DNA of 64,000 bases. It comes from Opitutales bacterium. GTDB lineage: Bacteria > Verrucomicrobiota > Verrucomicrobiia > Opitutales > JABSRG01. Positions 9,538 through 18,765 of this stretch are shown in pieces. Position numbers and translations under genes: made by a program. Position 1 is the stretch's first letter, and every line of letters begins with the position of its first letter. Under the pieces are notes generated by a model. It made no database searches. It was not told the origin of the DNA and was given only the letters and a program-made list of their open reading frames with translations. Location of the stretch: contig JANQKZ010000035.1 of assembly GCA_028280845.1 (NCBI GenBank), forward strand, positions 305,453 through 369,452. The letters run 5' to 3'.

Positions 9538-12500
9538 ATGATACCCCTGCGTCCAATCATCCTGCTATTTTTCCTGCTGTCCGGAATCCTGCTCCCTTCG
9601 CTTTCTCTAACTGGCAGACTGGTCCTGGTGGAATCCGGTCAACCTGCGGCTGCCATTCAAATCGCACCATCGGCAACGCCCGAGGAGCGGTCGGCGGCAG
9701 AAGATCTGGCGGATTACCTGAAACAATCGACGGGAGCGATCCTGCCGATTTTAGGGATAGGAGAGCCCATGGCGAACGCTGAAGTCCGGGTTCACGTAGG
9801 GATCTCCGGTGCTCCCGCATCGGTCCGGGAGCGACTCATGCAAATGGAGGGCGAAGCTTATGTGGTGGAGGTTAAGGAAAAAACCCTGATTCTAGCAGGG
9901 AAGGGGCGACACGGGACTCGATTCGCGGTTTATGATTTTCTGGAACAGGAGTTGGGGATCCGCTGGCTCTGGCCGGGCGAATTGGGGGAAGTGGTGCCGC
10001 GTCATACATCCGTGAAGGTGGGGGAGGGCATGCGGGTTGAAAAGGAACCGGCTTTTCTATGGAGGGGGTTGGGTCCGGAAGGGGCCCTTTGGAATCGCTA
10101 TGACCGCTGGGAAAAGGAGGCACAGCTGGGGGTGTCCGCCCAGCACCAGGTACAGCAGCGGGAATGGGAGATGCGCCAGCGTTTCGGTGGCGAAATCATC
10201 CGGGGGGGTCACGCGTGGGGAAAAATCCTCCCACCGAGCATCTACGGACCGACGAACCCGGAATATTACGCCCTGGTGGATGGGGAGCGGGATTGGAAAA
10301 ACTTCAACGGCAAACACCGGGCCCAATTGTCCACCAGTAATCCTGATGTGGTCCGCCTGGTAGCCGAATGGTGTATCAAGCAATTCGATGAAAATCCGGA
10401 TTGGGATGGGGTATCTATTTCCCCAAACGATGGTCGAGGCTTTTGCATGGACGAACGAAGCCTCGCTCAGGATACTGGGGAGGAACAGGGTGACCCGGGT
10501 GACCCGGAACTGGGGCCCCCAGGGCGGAACCGTATCATTACGGAGCGCATGGTTATCTTCGGCAACCAGGTGGCAGAACGGGTAGCCCGGGTGCATCCGG
10601 ACAAGAAACTGTTGTTGCTTGCCTACAGCCAATACCGGGAACCCCCGAAAAAGGTGAAGGCACATCCCAATCTACTCATCCAGTGTGCGATCAATTCCTC
10701 AGGATTCTGGAATGACGCCTACCGTGAGAATGCCTTTCGGGAGATGGAAGGGTGGAGCCGCATGGCGCCGACCTTCGGGCTTTACGGTTACCTGACCCAG
10801 GCCAATTTCCCCGACATGCCGCGGTTAGTTCCTCACCAGATTCAGCAGCAGTTGCAGGAGCTCCAGCGATTGGGGTCTCGCTATTACCAGACGCAGGCGG
10901 GCAACGGCTTTGCCGTGAATGGGTTTAATTTTTACGCCCTGGGAAAACTGCTATGGGATCCCGATCTGGATGTGGACCAGCTCCTGGCGGATTACTGCGA
11001 AAAGGGCTTCGGTCCCGCCGCTCCAATGATGGAACGTTATTATCGCCGGCTCATCAATAATTGGCAGAAGCGGGAATCTCCGCCTATTTACATGAATTCC
11101 GCTACCTTGGAAGATTACGAAGCGGTCCTCGCCGCCTATCCGATGGAGTTTATCGATGCGGCGCGAAGGGACCTTGATGAGGCCCAGCACCTCTGTGTGG
11201 GAAACCATTTGCGGCGGGTATCTTTTGTGAAGGAGGGATTTCGGTATTACGAGCAGACCATCCTGGCGGCGCAGGCCACCTACCCGTTGCTGAAAGCGGG
11301 TTGGAAAATGCACGGGGAGATTGTTCCACCTCCTGGAGCTGACCTGAGTCTGCTGAAACGTCCCCGCGACTTATGGCTCATGCGGGACGACTACATTGAA
11401 GCCCACAAGGACTCCTTTGTCCTGTCTTACCTTTGGGTCCGCTACAACGATTTACTACGGACCTTTAACCCGCATTATCGGATCCTGAAGATGAACCAGT
11501 TTTCCGCGGGTCATCAGGGTTCGGATGACACCTTTGCCGGCCTGGCCCGGCCCGGCCCGGTCTATCAGATACGAGGGAACCAGGGCTATGAACAGTTTAC
11601 CCTTTTGGCTTGGGAGAATGATATAAAAATCGACGCCCGCGGGGCCCATTGGTCAAGCCATTCCTGGGGGTCAGCTCCACGGGATTCTCTGATTAAGAAG
11701 ACCGCAATAAACAATTACCCCATCCAGATCGGGGCCGATTGGGTGGGACCCTATCCCCACCGCTATGATTTGTACAACTATGGCCGCTGTCCCCCTCCCG
11801 CCCTGACCCGTATCTCCTTTTTCGGCGGGGTCATCGAGGGGACTCAACCCTATGAAACCACCTGGCGGGAGTCGAAGGCGGCCAATGGGGGTGGCCTTAC
11901 CTTGAATGCTCGGAATAGCGTCATCGACGGGGTTCGCATGCACAACCTGCACGACCCGGTGGTCCCGCTCGAGGGCAACTTTTTCACCCTGAAAAATTGC
12001 TGGATCAGCGATTCCCGGGACGACGCGATCGAAAATGACGGGTTCGCTGCGGGCTGGGTGGAGGATTGCCTGATTGAGGGCAGTTTCTGCTTTTACAGCG
12101 CGCGGAATACGCGTCCGGATTCTGGTGAACAGGCGGAGGCTCCCGGCGGGGGGAAGGACTCGGTGGTGGTCTTTCACAACAACCTGATCGGATTGGGGAA
12201 CCTTCCCGGCTATGACACGGTGAGCGGGGATCACTCCCGTTTTCCTTCCGGAACTCCAGGCTACAACCTGTTCTGGAAGCAAGGCGACCCGCGAAATCCT
12301 AAGATAGAGCTGGTGAACAACATTTTTTACCTGCCCAAACCGACGCGTGAGGTTCGTATGTCCCGCCTCTCGGCCATTCCTCAGGGCCTGGTGCATGCGG
12401 AGGGCAATGTGGTTATCTGGATGGGGGAGGGGGAGTATGTGTTGGATCATCCCGGGTTCACCGTGCTGACGGGTCCCGAGGGTCAGACTTACTGGGACCG

Positions 12501-12669
12501 GGCCCGGGCCGACTGGATCGCTCGGCACCCTCAGGTAGGCCGGGTGCATGGAGACCCCGGGTATGATCCGGAGATTCATGGCAAGGCGGTGCTGCCGCCG
12601 GAAGAGGTACGCAAAATCACCGCTGCGGCCCTCGCCCAGCGCATGGATGTGACTCACCCAATTCAATAA
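9538..12669 (+). CDS. DUF4838 (alpha-glucuronidase-like) protein fused to beta-helix domain
   Basis: 1043 residues from ATG 9538, chosen because it begins directly at a signal peptide (PLRPIILLFFLLSGILLPSL); an ATG at 9502 would add 12 residues. Residues about 25-130 resemble the GH67 alpha-glucuronidase N-terminal fold (ERSAAEDLADYLKQSTG, GTRFAVYDFLEQELGIRWLWPGE). Residues about 130-640 are DUF4838 (VSISPNDGRGFC, LLLLAYSQYREPP). From about residue 657 (GSDDTFAGLA) to the end the protein is a right-handed beta-helix domain, closely similar to the two next genes. The junction lacks the leader sequence those genes carry before DDTFAGL, so the fusion may have arisen by deletion between neighbouring genes. 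Probably a secreted or periplasmic glycan-active protein; no catalytic residue is assigned. Confidence 0.85.
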   Translation: MIPLRPIILLFFLLSGILLPSLSLTGRLVLVESGQPAAAIQIAPSATPEERSAAEDLADYLKQSTGAILPILGIGEPMANAEVRVHVGISGAPASVRERLMQMEGEAYVVEVKEKTLILAGKGRHGTRFAVYDFLEQELGIRWLWPGELGEVVPRHTSVKVGEGMRVEKEPAFLWRGLGPEGALWNRYDRWEKEAQLGVSAQHQVQQREWEMRQRFGGEIIRGGHAWGKILPPSIYGPTNPEYYALVDGERDWKNFNGKHRAQLSTSNPDVVRLVAEWCIKQFDENPDWDGVSISPNDGRGFCMDERSLAQDTGEEQGDPGDPELGPPGRNRIITERMVIFGNQVAERVARVHPDKKLLLLAYSQYREPPKKVKAHPNLLIQCAINSSGFWNDAYRENAFREMEGWSRMAPTFGLYGYLTQANFPDMPRLVPHQIQQQLQELQRLGSRYYQTQAGNGFAVNGFNFYALGKLLWDPDLDVDQLLADYCEKGFGPAAPMMERYYRRLINNWQKRESPPIYMNSATLEDYEAVLAAYPMEFIDAARRDLDEAQHLCVGNHLRRVSFVKEGFRYYEQTILAAQATYPLLKAGWKMHGEIVPPPGADLSLLKRPRDLWLMRDDYIEAHKDSFVLSYLWVRYNDLLRTFNPHYRILKMNQFSAGHQGSDDTFAGLARPGPVYQIRGNQGYEQFTLLAWENDIKIDARGAHWSSHSWGSAPRDSLIKKTAINNYPIQIGADWVGPYPHRYDLYNYGRCPPPALTRISFFGGVIEGTQPYETTWRESKAANGGGLTLNARNSVIDGVRMHNLHDPVVPLEGNFFTLKNCWISDSRDDAIENDGFAAGWVEDCLIEGSFCFYSARNTRPDSGEQAEAPGGGKDSVVVFHNNLIGLGNLPGYDTVSGDHSRFPSGTPGYNLFWKQGDPRNPKIELVNNIFYLPKPTREVRMSRLSAIPQGLVHAEGNVVIWMGEGEYVLDHPGFTVLTGPEGQTYWDRARADWIARHPQVGRVHGDPGYDPEIHGKAVLPPEEVRKITAAALAQRMDVTHPIQ

Positions 12670-12689
12670 CCCCGATTCCGTTTTCTACA

Positions 12690-13997
12690 ATGGGTTTATT
12701 CAACATCCTAACGCGTAAAGCCTCTCTAGCCTTCCTCTTTTATCTCCTCACTTCTATGCTTTATGCTCAACCTGGTGTCGTCGGTGGGGGTAACCGGGTC
12801 GAAGTGCCGGTCGATCATTCACTGGTGGAAGGTGACGACACCTTTGCGGGTCTGGCGGAACCGGGCCCGGTCCTGCAGATCCGCGGAAATCAGGGCTATA
12901 AGGGCCTTACTCTGTTGAGCTGGGAAAACGATTTAAAAATTGACGCCCGGGGGGCGCATTGGTCTTCGCACTCCTGGGGTCTGGAAGGCCGGCATCCCAC
13001 AATCAATGACACCGCCCTGAACAACTATCCCATCCAGCTGGGGGCGGATTGGGTCGGGGCTTACCCGGTGCGCTATGACCTCTATAATTATGGGCGTTGT
13101 CCTCCTCCCCAAAAGACCCGGATTTCCTTCATCGGGGGCGTGATTGAAGGCACCCAGCCCCTGGAATCCAGCTGGCAGGAATCCAAAGCGGCGAACGGGG
13201 GCGGGATTACCCTCAATGCCCTGAACAGCGTCATCGACGGGGTGCGCATGCACAACCTGCATGACCCCATCGTCCCGCTAGAAGGCAATGCCTTTACCCT
13301 GAAGAACAGCTGGATCAGTTTTTCGCGGGATGACGCCATAGAAAATGACGGCTTCGCCTCAGGTTGGGTCGAGGATTGCCTTTTCGAAGATACCTACTGT
13401 TTTTACAGTGCCCGGAACACGCGTCCAGATTCTCGAAAACAGGCAGAGGCGCCCGGCGGGGGAAAAGACAGCGTCGTGGTGTTCCGGGACAACCTCATCG
13501 GGCTGGGGAACCTGCCCGGAGCCAATTCCATGGCGACCGAGTTGGGGGAAACCTACCACAACACTCCGGGCCTGGGGCACTTCTGGAAACAGAGCGATCC
13601 GCGGAACCCCAATATTGAACTGGTGAACAACATTTTTTATATTCCCAAACCGCATCCAGCCCAGAACCCGCATCGATACAGTGTGGTGCCGCAAGGCCTG
13701 GTTCATGCTGAAGGTAATATTGTAGTTTGGATGGGGGAAGGGGTATACCCCTTCCCCCATCCCGGTTTTAAGGTGATTTCCGGGCCGGAAGGACAGGCGT
13801 TTTGGGAACAGGCCCGGGCGGATTGGATCGCCCGCCACCCCAAGGTGGGCCGGGTCGAAGGCGATCCGGGGTATGATCCTGAGATTCATGGCAAGGCCGT
13901 GGCGCCCCCGGCCTGGATACAGACCCTTGTGGCGGAAAAAATCGCCTACCGGCAATCGGAAGGGAAGGTGGGGAAGGGTCCCCCTCCCAAATATTGA
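12690..13997 (+). CDS. Secreted right-handed beta-helix protein
   Basis: 435 residues with a signal peptide (SLAFLFYLLTSMLYA). The remainder is a parallel beta-helix with repeated short strands, for example GVRMHNLHDPIVPLEGNAFTLKNSWI and SRDDAIENDGFASGWVEDCL broken into rungs, and the conserved segments IRGNQGYKGLTLLSWEND and RPDSRKQAEAPGGGKDS. It is collinear with residues 657-1043 of the preceding fusion and with the truncated following gene. The beta-helix fold is common in polysaccharide lyases and epimerases, but no family signature is clear, so the function is unknown. The gene is 20 bp after the fusion gene and its stop codon overlaps the next start. Confidence 0.82.
   Translation: MGLFNILTRKASLAFLFYLLTSMLYAQPGVVGGGNRVEVPVDHSLVEGDDTFAGLAEPGPVLQIRGNQGYKGLTLLSWENDLKIDARGAHWSSHSWGLEGRHPTINDTALNNYPIQLGADWVGAYPVRYDLYNYGRCPPPQKTRISFIGGVIEGTQPLESSWQESKAANGGGITLNALNSVIDGVRMHNLHDPIVPLEGNAFTLKNSWISFSRDDAIENDGFASGWVEDCLFEDTYCFYSARNTRPDSRKQAEAPGGGKDSVVVFRDNLIGLGNLPGANSMATELGETYHNTPGLGHFWKQSDPRNPNIELVNNIFYIPKPHPAQNPHRYSVVPQGLVHAEGNIVVWMGEGVYPFPHPGFKVISGPEGQAFWEQARADWIARHPKVGRVEGDPGYDPEIHGKAVAPPAWIQTLVAEKIAYRQSEGKVGKGPPPKY
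13731..13760. repeat. Perfect 30-bp palindrome inside the beta-helix gene
   Basis: A 15-bp arm (ATGGGGGAAGGGGTA) is followed immediately by its exact reverse complement. It encodes part of WMGEGVYPFPHP. The paralogous fusion gene encodes WMGEGEYVLDHP at this point and has no palindrome. Confidence 0.9.
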
Positions 13998-14551
13998 TGA
14001 TCCCCTTTCACGTTCCTGAAATGAACAGGTGCTTCCATTGGGTTTTTCGGGTCTTGGTACTCATATTTCTGTTCACGCCAATCCTTCAGGCTCAACCCGA
14101 CGTGGTTGAGAGGGGAAACCGGCCCGAGGTGCCGGTCGATCATTCTGCTGGGGAGGGCGACGACACCTTTGCCGGGTTGGCGCGCCCCGGGCCCGTTTTG
14201 CAGATCCGTGGAAACCAGGGATACGAGCAGCTTACCCTGATGAGCTGGGAGAACGATTTGAAAATTGATGCCCGTGGAGCGCACTGGTCTTCCCACTCCT
14301 GGGGCATGGCAGGGCGGCATCCCACGGTCAACGATACGGCCCTGAATAACTATCCTATCCAACTGGGTGCGGATTGGGTTGGGGCTTACCCGGTGCGGTA
14401 TAGCCACTATAATTATGGCCGGTGTGCCCCGCCGCAAAAGACCCGGATTTCCTTGTTGAGGGGAAACCTTCTTTCTAAACGGATAGGAATTTGCTTGTTA
14501 ACGGGGTGGCCCATCGACTTCGCTCAGGGAAGGACGTCGAGGTATGGTTGA
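13997..14551 (+). pseudogene. Truncated third copy of the beta-helix gene
   Basis: An ATG at 13997 shares its first base with the TGA of the previous gene; a second ATG at 14021 is equally possible. It encodes a signal peptide (VFRVLVLIFLFTPILQAQ) and the first 130 or so residues of the same beta-helix module (EVPVDHSAGEGDDTFAGLA through APPQKTRISL). At about 14453 similarity to the other two copies stops abruptly, and about 32 unrelated residues (SKRIGICLLTGWPIDFAQG) lead to a stop. The product would lack most of the helix, including the DDAIENDG rungs, so it is probably a remnant left by deletion or rearrangement. Confidence 0.75.
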
Positions 14552-14563
14552 ATGAGTACAAGG

Positions 14564-14607
14564 TTGACTTTGCATTCTCAATAAGTGTTTTTTTTTGAAA
14601 TCAAAAT
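14564..14607 (+). promoter_or_regulatory. Promoter with shared operator, large modular protein gene
   Basis: TTGACT (14564-14569), 20-bp spacer, then TTTTTTTGAAATCAAAAT (14590-14607). This is the TG variant of the element; the core TTTTGA-AA-TCAAAA is a perfect inverted repeat apart from its centre. It is 109 nt before the ATG at 14717. Confidence 0.6.
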
Positions 14608-14716
14608 AATTTACCTCTATGTTCTGGTTTAACAAGTCAGCTAAAACCCAAGAGCCAACTCGCCCTGACTCTGTTTCTTCCTGGAATCATAAACCTCAAA
14701 CAAAAAAACCCAGTAG

Positions 14717-17700
14717 ATGAAAATAGAAAGATATAGCGGAAAGGCGATGGCCGGCCGATTAAAGCGGGCTGTCTTATGTACATTCACGTGCATGTTGGTT
14801 AGTGTTGGAGCCGTTCACGCGGCCACCAAGTATGTGTCACCCTCCGGGTCGGATAGCAACTCTGGCACGCAATCTCAACCCTGGAAGACCCTGGAACATG
14901 CCTTTGCCCAACTGTCTGCGGGTGATACCCTGTATATGCGTGGTGGCACCTACCGCGAAACCGGGATCACGCTCAGCAAAAGCGGAAGCTCGGGCTCGAG
15001 GATCACAGTGATCAACTTCTCGGGTGAGACGCCGGTGGTCGATGGAGCCTATGCGGATTTCCAGACGATCGATAATACCAATTGGGAATTGCATGACTCC
15101 GGCACGCAGACCTATCGCAGTAAAAGCACCTCATTTCCCACCTCCAGCGATTGGATCGGGTCGTTCGTGGCAGATGACGGGGAATTGTATCGGCTCTTTA
15201 CCTACAGTTCCCTCACACATCTGATGTCGACGACATATACCTTTGTCTCGGGGGGTAATTACTACCGGGGACCGGGATTTGTGCGTCACACGGACGGCCG
15301 CATTTACATCCGTCTGCAAAACCTGTCCTCTCCTCGGGATGCCGGCGTGCCGGCGGGGGCGACCGGCAACATCAAAACGGTGCCGAGCACATCTTCGGGA
15401 TTTAATCCCAAGGATTACAAGGTCAACCTGTCTTCGACCAAGGACCTGGTGACGATCACAGGCGACTATATCACCTTTGACGGGATCGCCTTCGAGAACG
15501 CTGACCGAAACCTCATTCTGAATGGGGATAACCTTGAGTTTCTTTCCTGCCGTATCTTCGGTCACCGGACTGGTCTCCGCTTTGAGACCAATGCGAACTA
15601 CATTGATTTTCGCTGGTGCGACATGGATAGCGGTCACCCCCCCTACGTCTCCTGGAATGAAATCAAGAGCTCGGAAACCGCGACGGAAATGAAGACTTCC
15701 ATCGCCACCTTTTCAGACGGCAACCACCACCTGACTTTCGAGGACAACCGCTTCCGAAAGTATTTTGACGGGATGACGATCACTCGGACCGGGATGCACG
15801 ACGTTACCATGAATCACAACGCTTTTGATCTGATGATCGACGACGGGGCTCAGTTCCATGGGGATATTTACAACTGGGAGTTTGGCTGGAACTTTTCCAA
15901 CGGCCCCGGCCCCGGATACAACGGCGGATCGCCCTCAACGGCCAATGCCAACAAAAAATGGTGGCACCACAATGTTTTTGATGTGCGGCGCGACGAATTT
16001 GGAAGACGCGTGAACGAGGGCGGCAATGCACCCGACTGGCGCCTGTCCCACGTCGCCATTCCCACCCACAGTGTCCAGGGATCGGATGATGCGGTGAAGA
16101 TCTACAACAACACTTACTTGATAGAAGAGAATAGGAACAACAAGGGAGTGCAATTCAACCGTGTGGGAGGCACCACCGGAGTGCATGAGGTCTATAATAA
16201 CATCATCGTTCAGTATGATGATCGTGAATACCAGCGCGGTCTCGGTACGGGGAATGATGAAAAATACGACCACAATCTCTACTTCAAGGATAGCGCTGGC
16301 AGCTTTCCCCGCTTCAATGACTATCCTCCCAGTAATACCGATTATAGCACGTTTACTGCCTGGAAGAGTAGCTCGAGCGCGACCAGCAACGGCTACGACC
16401 AGAACAGTAAGGATGCGGACCCGCTCTTCGGTTCCAATGCCGATCCTGATAACCGTGACTACCGTCCTTCCTCCATCGGCCCGGCCGCGTCGGGGGCGAA
16501 GAATTTGGCCAGCACCGGCTGGCCCGGAGCGACCAACGACAATTGGCTCGGCGCGGTCGATCCCAACGCCAGCACGGGGCTGGGTGCCGTCGGTCCCCGA
16601 CCGCGCAGTGGCGGATCCGCTCCTTCCAAAGCCACCAGTCCCAGCCCTTCGAATTCCGCCACGGGCGTTTCCCTTACGGCGGATCTGAGCTGGACCGCGG
16701 GCTCCGGCGCTACGTCCCATGACGTCTATTTCGGCACGGATTCCACCCCGGACTCGGGAGAATCCAAAGGCAACCAGAGCGGAACGACTTATGATCCCGG
16801 TACTCTGAACGCCAGCACGACCTATTACTGGAGGATCGACGAGGTCAATTCCTCGGGCACCACAACCGGAGACGTCTGGAGCTTTACCACCGGCACCGGC
16901 GGCGGCGGTGGCGGCGGGGGAATCTCCCTCATCGATTCCACCAGCGCGACCACCGGAAGCGGCGCGGGCGGATCGCTCACGATCAACAAACCGTCCGGAG
17001 TTTCCCAAGACGACTGGATGTTCGCGGGTGTCTCGGTGAGTAATTCGGACGCCACGTTGACCGCTCCCTCCGGGTGGACGCTGGTGCGGAGCATTACGGA
17101 TACACTCCGGCTCTCCATCTACCGCAAAAAAGCGGGTGCCAGTGAGCCCTCCAACTACACCTGGACGACCTCGGTCAATCGGCGGATGAGTGGCGGTATC
17201 GTGGCCTTCAGCGGATTGGATGACACCGATCCCATTCATTTGGAAGACGGGGATCCGGAGTCTGGCTCAGCGTCGACTTCCCACTCGACGCCGACCATCA
17301 TGACGACCATCGATGACACCCTCCTGCTGTCGATCTTCGCCGACCGGCATGATAATGGTTCCACCTGGACGGCACCCAGTGGGGCCACCGAGCATGTCGA
17401 CGTCGTCACCACCTATGGGAGTAACGAACCCTCGCTGGCGATTTTCACCGAAGGTCCTGTAGACAGCGACAACCATTCTCATACAGCTACGGCGAGCAAC
17501 AGCAGTCCCCGGGCCGGTATGGAGATCATCGCCCTCAAGCCCGGCAGTGGCGGCGGCGGCGACACTGAAGCCCCCACGGTCAGTATCACCTCGCCCTCGG
17601 ATCAGTCCACGGTTTTGGGGACGATCTCGGTGACCGCTAACGCCAGCGACAATGTCGGCGTGGTGGGCGTGCAGTTTAAACTCGATGGTGCCAACCTGGG

Positions 17701-18478
17701 CTCCGAAGACACCACCTCGCCCTACTCGGTGAGCTGGGATACGACCAACGAGACCAACGGCAATTACACGCTAACGGCAGTGGCCCGGGATGCAGCCAGC
17801 AATTCAACCACATCTTCGGGTGTGGATGTAACGGTGAGTAATGGCGGTGGAGGCGGCATATCGGTTGTCGGCAGCACCAGTGCGGACACTGGAAGCGGCG
17901 CGGGCGGATCGCTCACCATTAACAAGCCGTCTGGTGTTTCCCAGGACGACTGGATGTTTGCCAGCGTCTCGGTGAGTAATTCGGACGCCACATTGACGGC
18001 TCCGTCCGGGTGGACTCTAGTCCGCTCGATAACGGATACCATGCTGATGTCGACTTACCGCAAAAAAGCCGGCACCAGCGAGCCCTCCAGCTATACCTGG
18101 ACGACCTCGATCAACCGGCGGATGAGCGGCGGCATCGTGGCCTTCAACGGAGTGAACAGCTCGACTCCGGTTCAGGCGGAAAATGGCGCTGCCGAACCTA
18201 ACAGTACGACTTCGCATTCGACGCCGTCCATTACCACCACCGGATCGGATACGTGGTTACTGGCCATCTACGGGGACCGGCATGACAACGGCTCCACCTG
18301 GACGCCGCCGTCTGGAATGACCGAGCAGTGGGACGAGGTATCCTCCTACGGCGACAACGACCCATCCAATGCGGCCTATACGGTAGGGCCGGTGTCGGCG
18401 GGCAGCCAGTCAAAGACCGCTACGGCCAGCAACAGCAGTAACCGGGCCTGCATGCAGATCATTGCCCTGCAGCCGTAA
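14717..18478 (+). CDS. Large modular secreted beta-helix protein with Ig/FN3-like and duplicated C-terminal domains
   Basis: 1253 residues. A signal peptide precedes KYVSPSGSDSNSGTQSQPW, the start of a DUF1565-type right-handed beta-helix (about 37-630) with LYMRGGTYRETGI and WCDMDSGH-type rungs. Then come a FN3-like module (about 635-725, YYWRIDEVNSSGTTTGDVW), a Gly-rich linker, a C-terminal type domain (about 735-945), a bacterial Ig-like module (about 950-1040, EAPTVSITSPSDQSTVLG) and a second copy of the same domain (about 1045-1253). The two copies are very alike (GSGAGGSLTINKPSGVSQDD, NSDATLTAPSGWTLVRSITD), so the duplication looks recent. Likely a cell-surface or secreted glycan-binding or -cleaving protein; no lyase residues were identified. 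Met 11 (14747) is an alternative start. Confidence 0.85.
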   Translation: MKIERYSGKAMAGRLKRAVLCTFTCMLVSVGAVHAATKYVSPSGSDSNSGTQSQPWKTLEHAFAQLSAGDTLYMRGGTYRETGITLSKSGSSGSRITVINFSGETPVVDGAYADFQTIDNTNWELHDSGTQTYRSKSTSFPTSSDWIGSFVADDGELYRLFTYSSLTHLMSTTYTFVSGGNYYRGPGFVRHTDGRIYIRLQNLSSPRDAGVPAGATGNIKTVPSTSSGFNPKDYKVNLSSTKDLVTITGDYITFDGIAFENADRNLILNGDNLEFLSCRIFGHRTGLRFETNANYIDFRWCDMDSGHPPYVSWNEIKSSETATEMKTSIATFSDGNHHLTFEDNRFRKYFDGMTITRTGMHDVTMNHNAFDLMIDDGAQFHGDIYNWEFGWNFSNGPGPGYNGGSPSTANANKKWWHHNVFDVRRDEFGRRVNEGGNAPDWRLSHVAIPTHSVQGSDDAVKIYNNTYLIEENRNNKGVQFNRVGGTTGVHEVYNNIIVQYDDREYQRGLGTGNDEKYDHNLYFKDSAGSFPRFNDYPPSNTDYSTFTAWKSSSSATSNGYDQNSKDADPLFGSNADPDNRDYRPSSIGPAASGAKNLASTGWPGATNDNWLGAVDPNASTGLGAVGPRPRSGGSAPSKATSPSPSNSATGVSLTADLSWTAGSGATSHDVYFGTDSTPDSGESKGNQSGTTYDPGTLNASTTYYWRIDEVNSSGTTTGDVWSFTTGTGGGGGGGGISLIDSTSATTGSGAGGSLTINKPSGVSQDDWMFAGVSVSNSDATLTAPSGWTLVRSITDTLRLSIYRKKAGASEPSNYTWTTSVNRRMSGGIVAFSGLDDTDPIHLEDGDPESGSASTSHSTPTIMTTIDDTLLLSIFADRHDNGSTWTAPSGATEHVDVVTTYGSNEPSLAIFTEGPVDSDNHSHTATASNSSPRAGMEIIALKPGSGGGGDTEAPTVSITSPSDQSTVLGTISVTANASDNVGVVGVQFKLDGANLGSEDTTSPYSVSWDTTNETNGNYTLTAVARDAASNSTTSSGVDVTVSNGGGGGISVVGSTSADTGSGAGGSLTINKPSGVSQDDWMFASVSVSNSDATLTAPSGWTLVRSITDTMLMSTYRKKAGTSEPSSYTWTTSINRRMSGGIVAFNGVNSSTPVQAENGAAEPNSTTSHSTPSITTTGSDTWLLAIYGDRHDNGSTWTPPSGMTEQWDEVSSYGDNDPSNAAYTVGPVSAGSQSKTATASNSSNRACMQIIALQP

Positions 18479-18518
18479 TAAGAGTAAAAGAGAGCTTTCT
18501 CTTTAACCCATTAACCCG

Positions 18519-18552
18519 GAGGCGGGAGCGATCGCTCCCGCCTCTTTTTTTA
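18519..18552 (+). terminator. Strong Rho-independent terminator
   Basis: Inverted repeat GAGGCGGGAGCG / CGCTCCCGCCTC (18519-18530 and 18533-18544) followed by eight T residues. It is 40 nt after the stop of the modular gene and separates it from the transposase remnant. Confidence 0.9.
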
Positions 18553-18765
18553 TGAACTCGGCTGTCACCTTGCTTTTCGGTTTTTCGGGCCGGTTTGTCT
18601 TTGCACACCGTGAAATAAATTTCCTTTTAACAAGTGAAGCAGGAGAACAGCAAGGGGAGGAGAACGGAAAGGAAGACCAACAAGGGGTCCTGTATTGAGG
18701 AGCTGTTGCCCAAATACCGCGGGAGTGCAGAGATTGACACGTTGTACGCTGCAAAATCAGTTGCC

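Noticed and set aside
15935..17239. 434-codon minus-strand frame across the modular protein gene
   Set aside because: It is the complement of a repetitive Ser/Thr/Gly-rich gene and reads as low-complexity Arg/Gly sequence.
18634..18765. Upstream extension of the transposase frame
   Set aside because: The 44 codons before ATG 18766 have no transposase similarity and are Lys/Arg-rich non-coding-like sequence.
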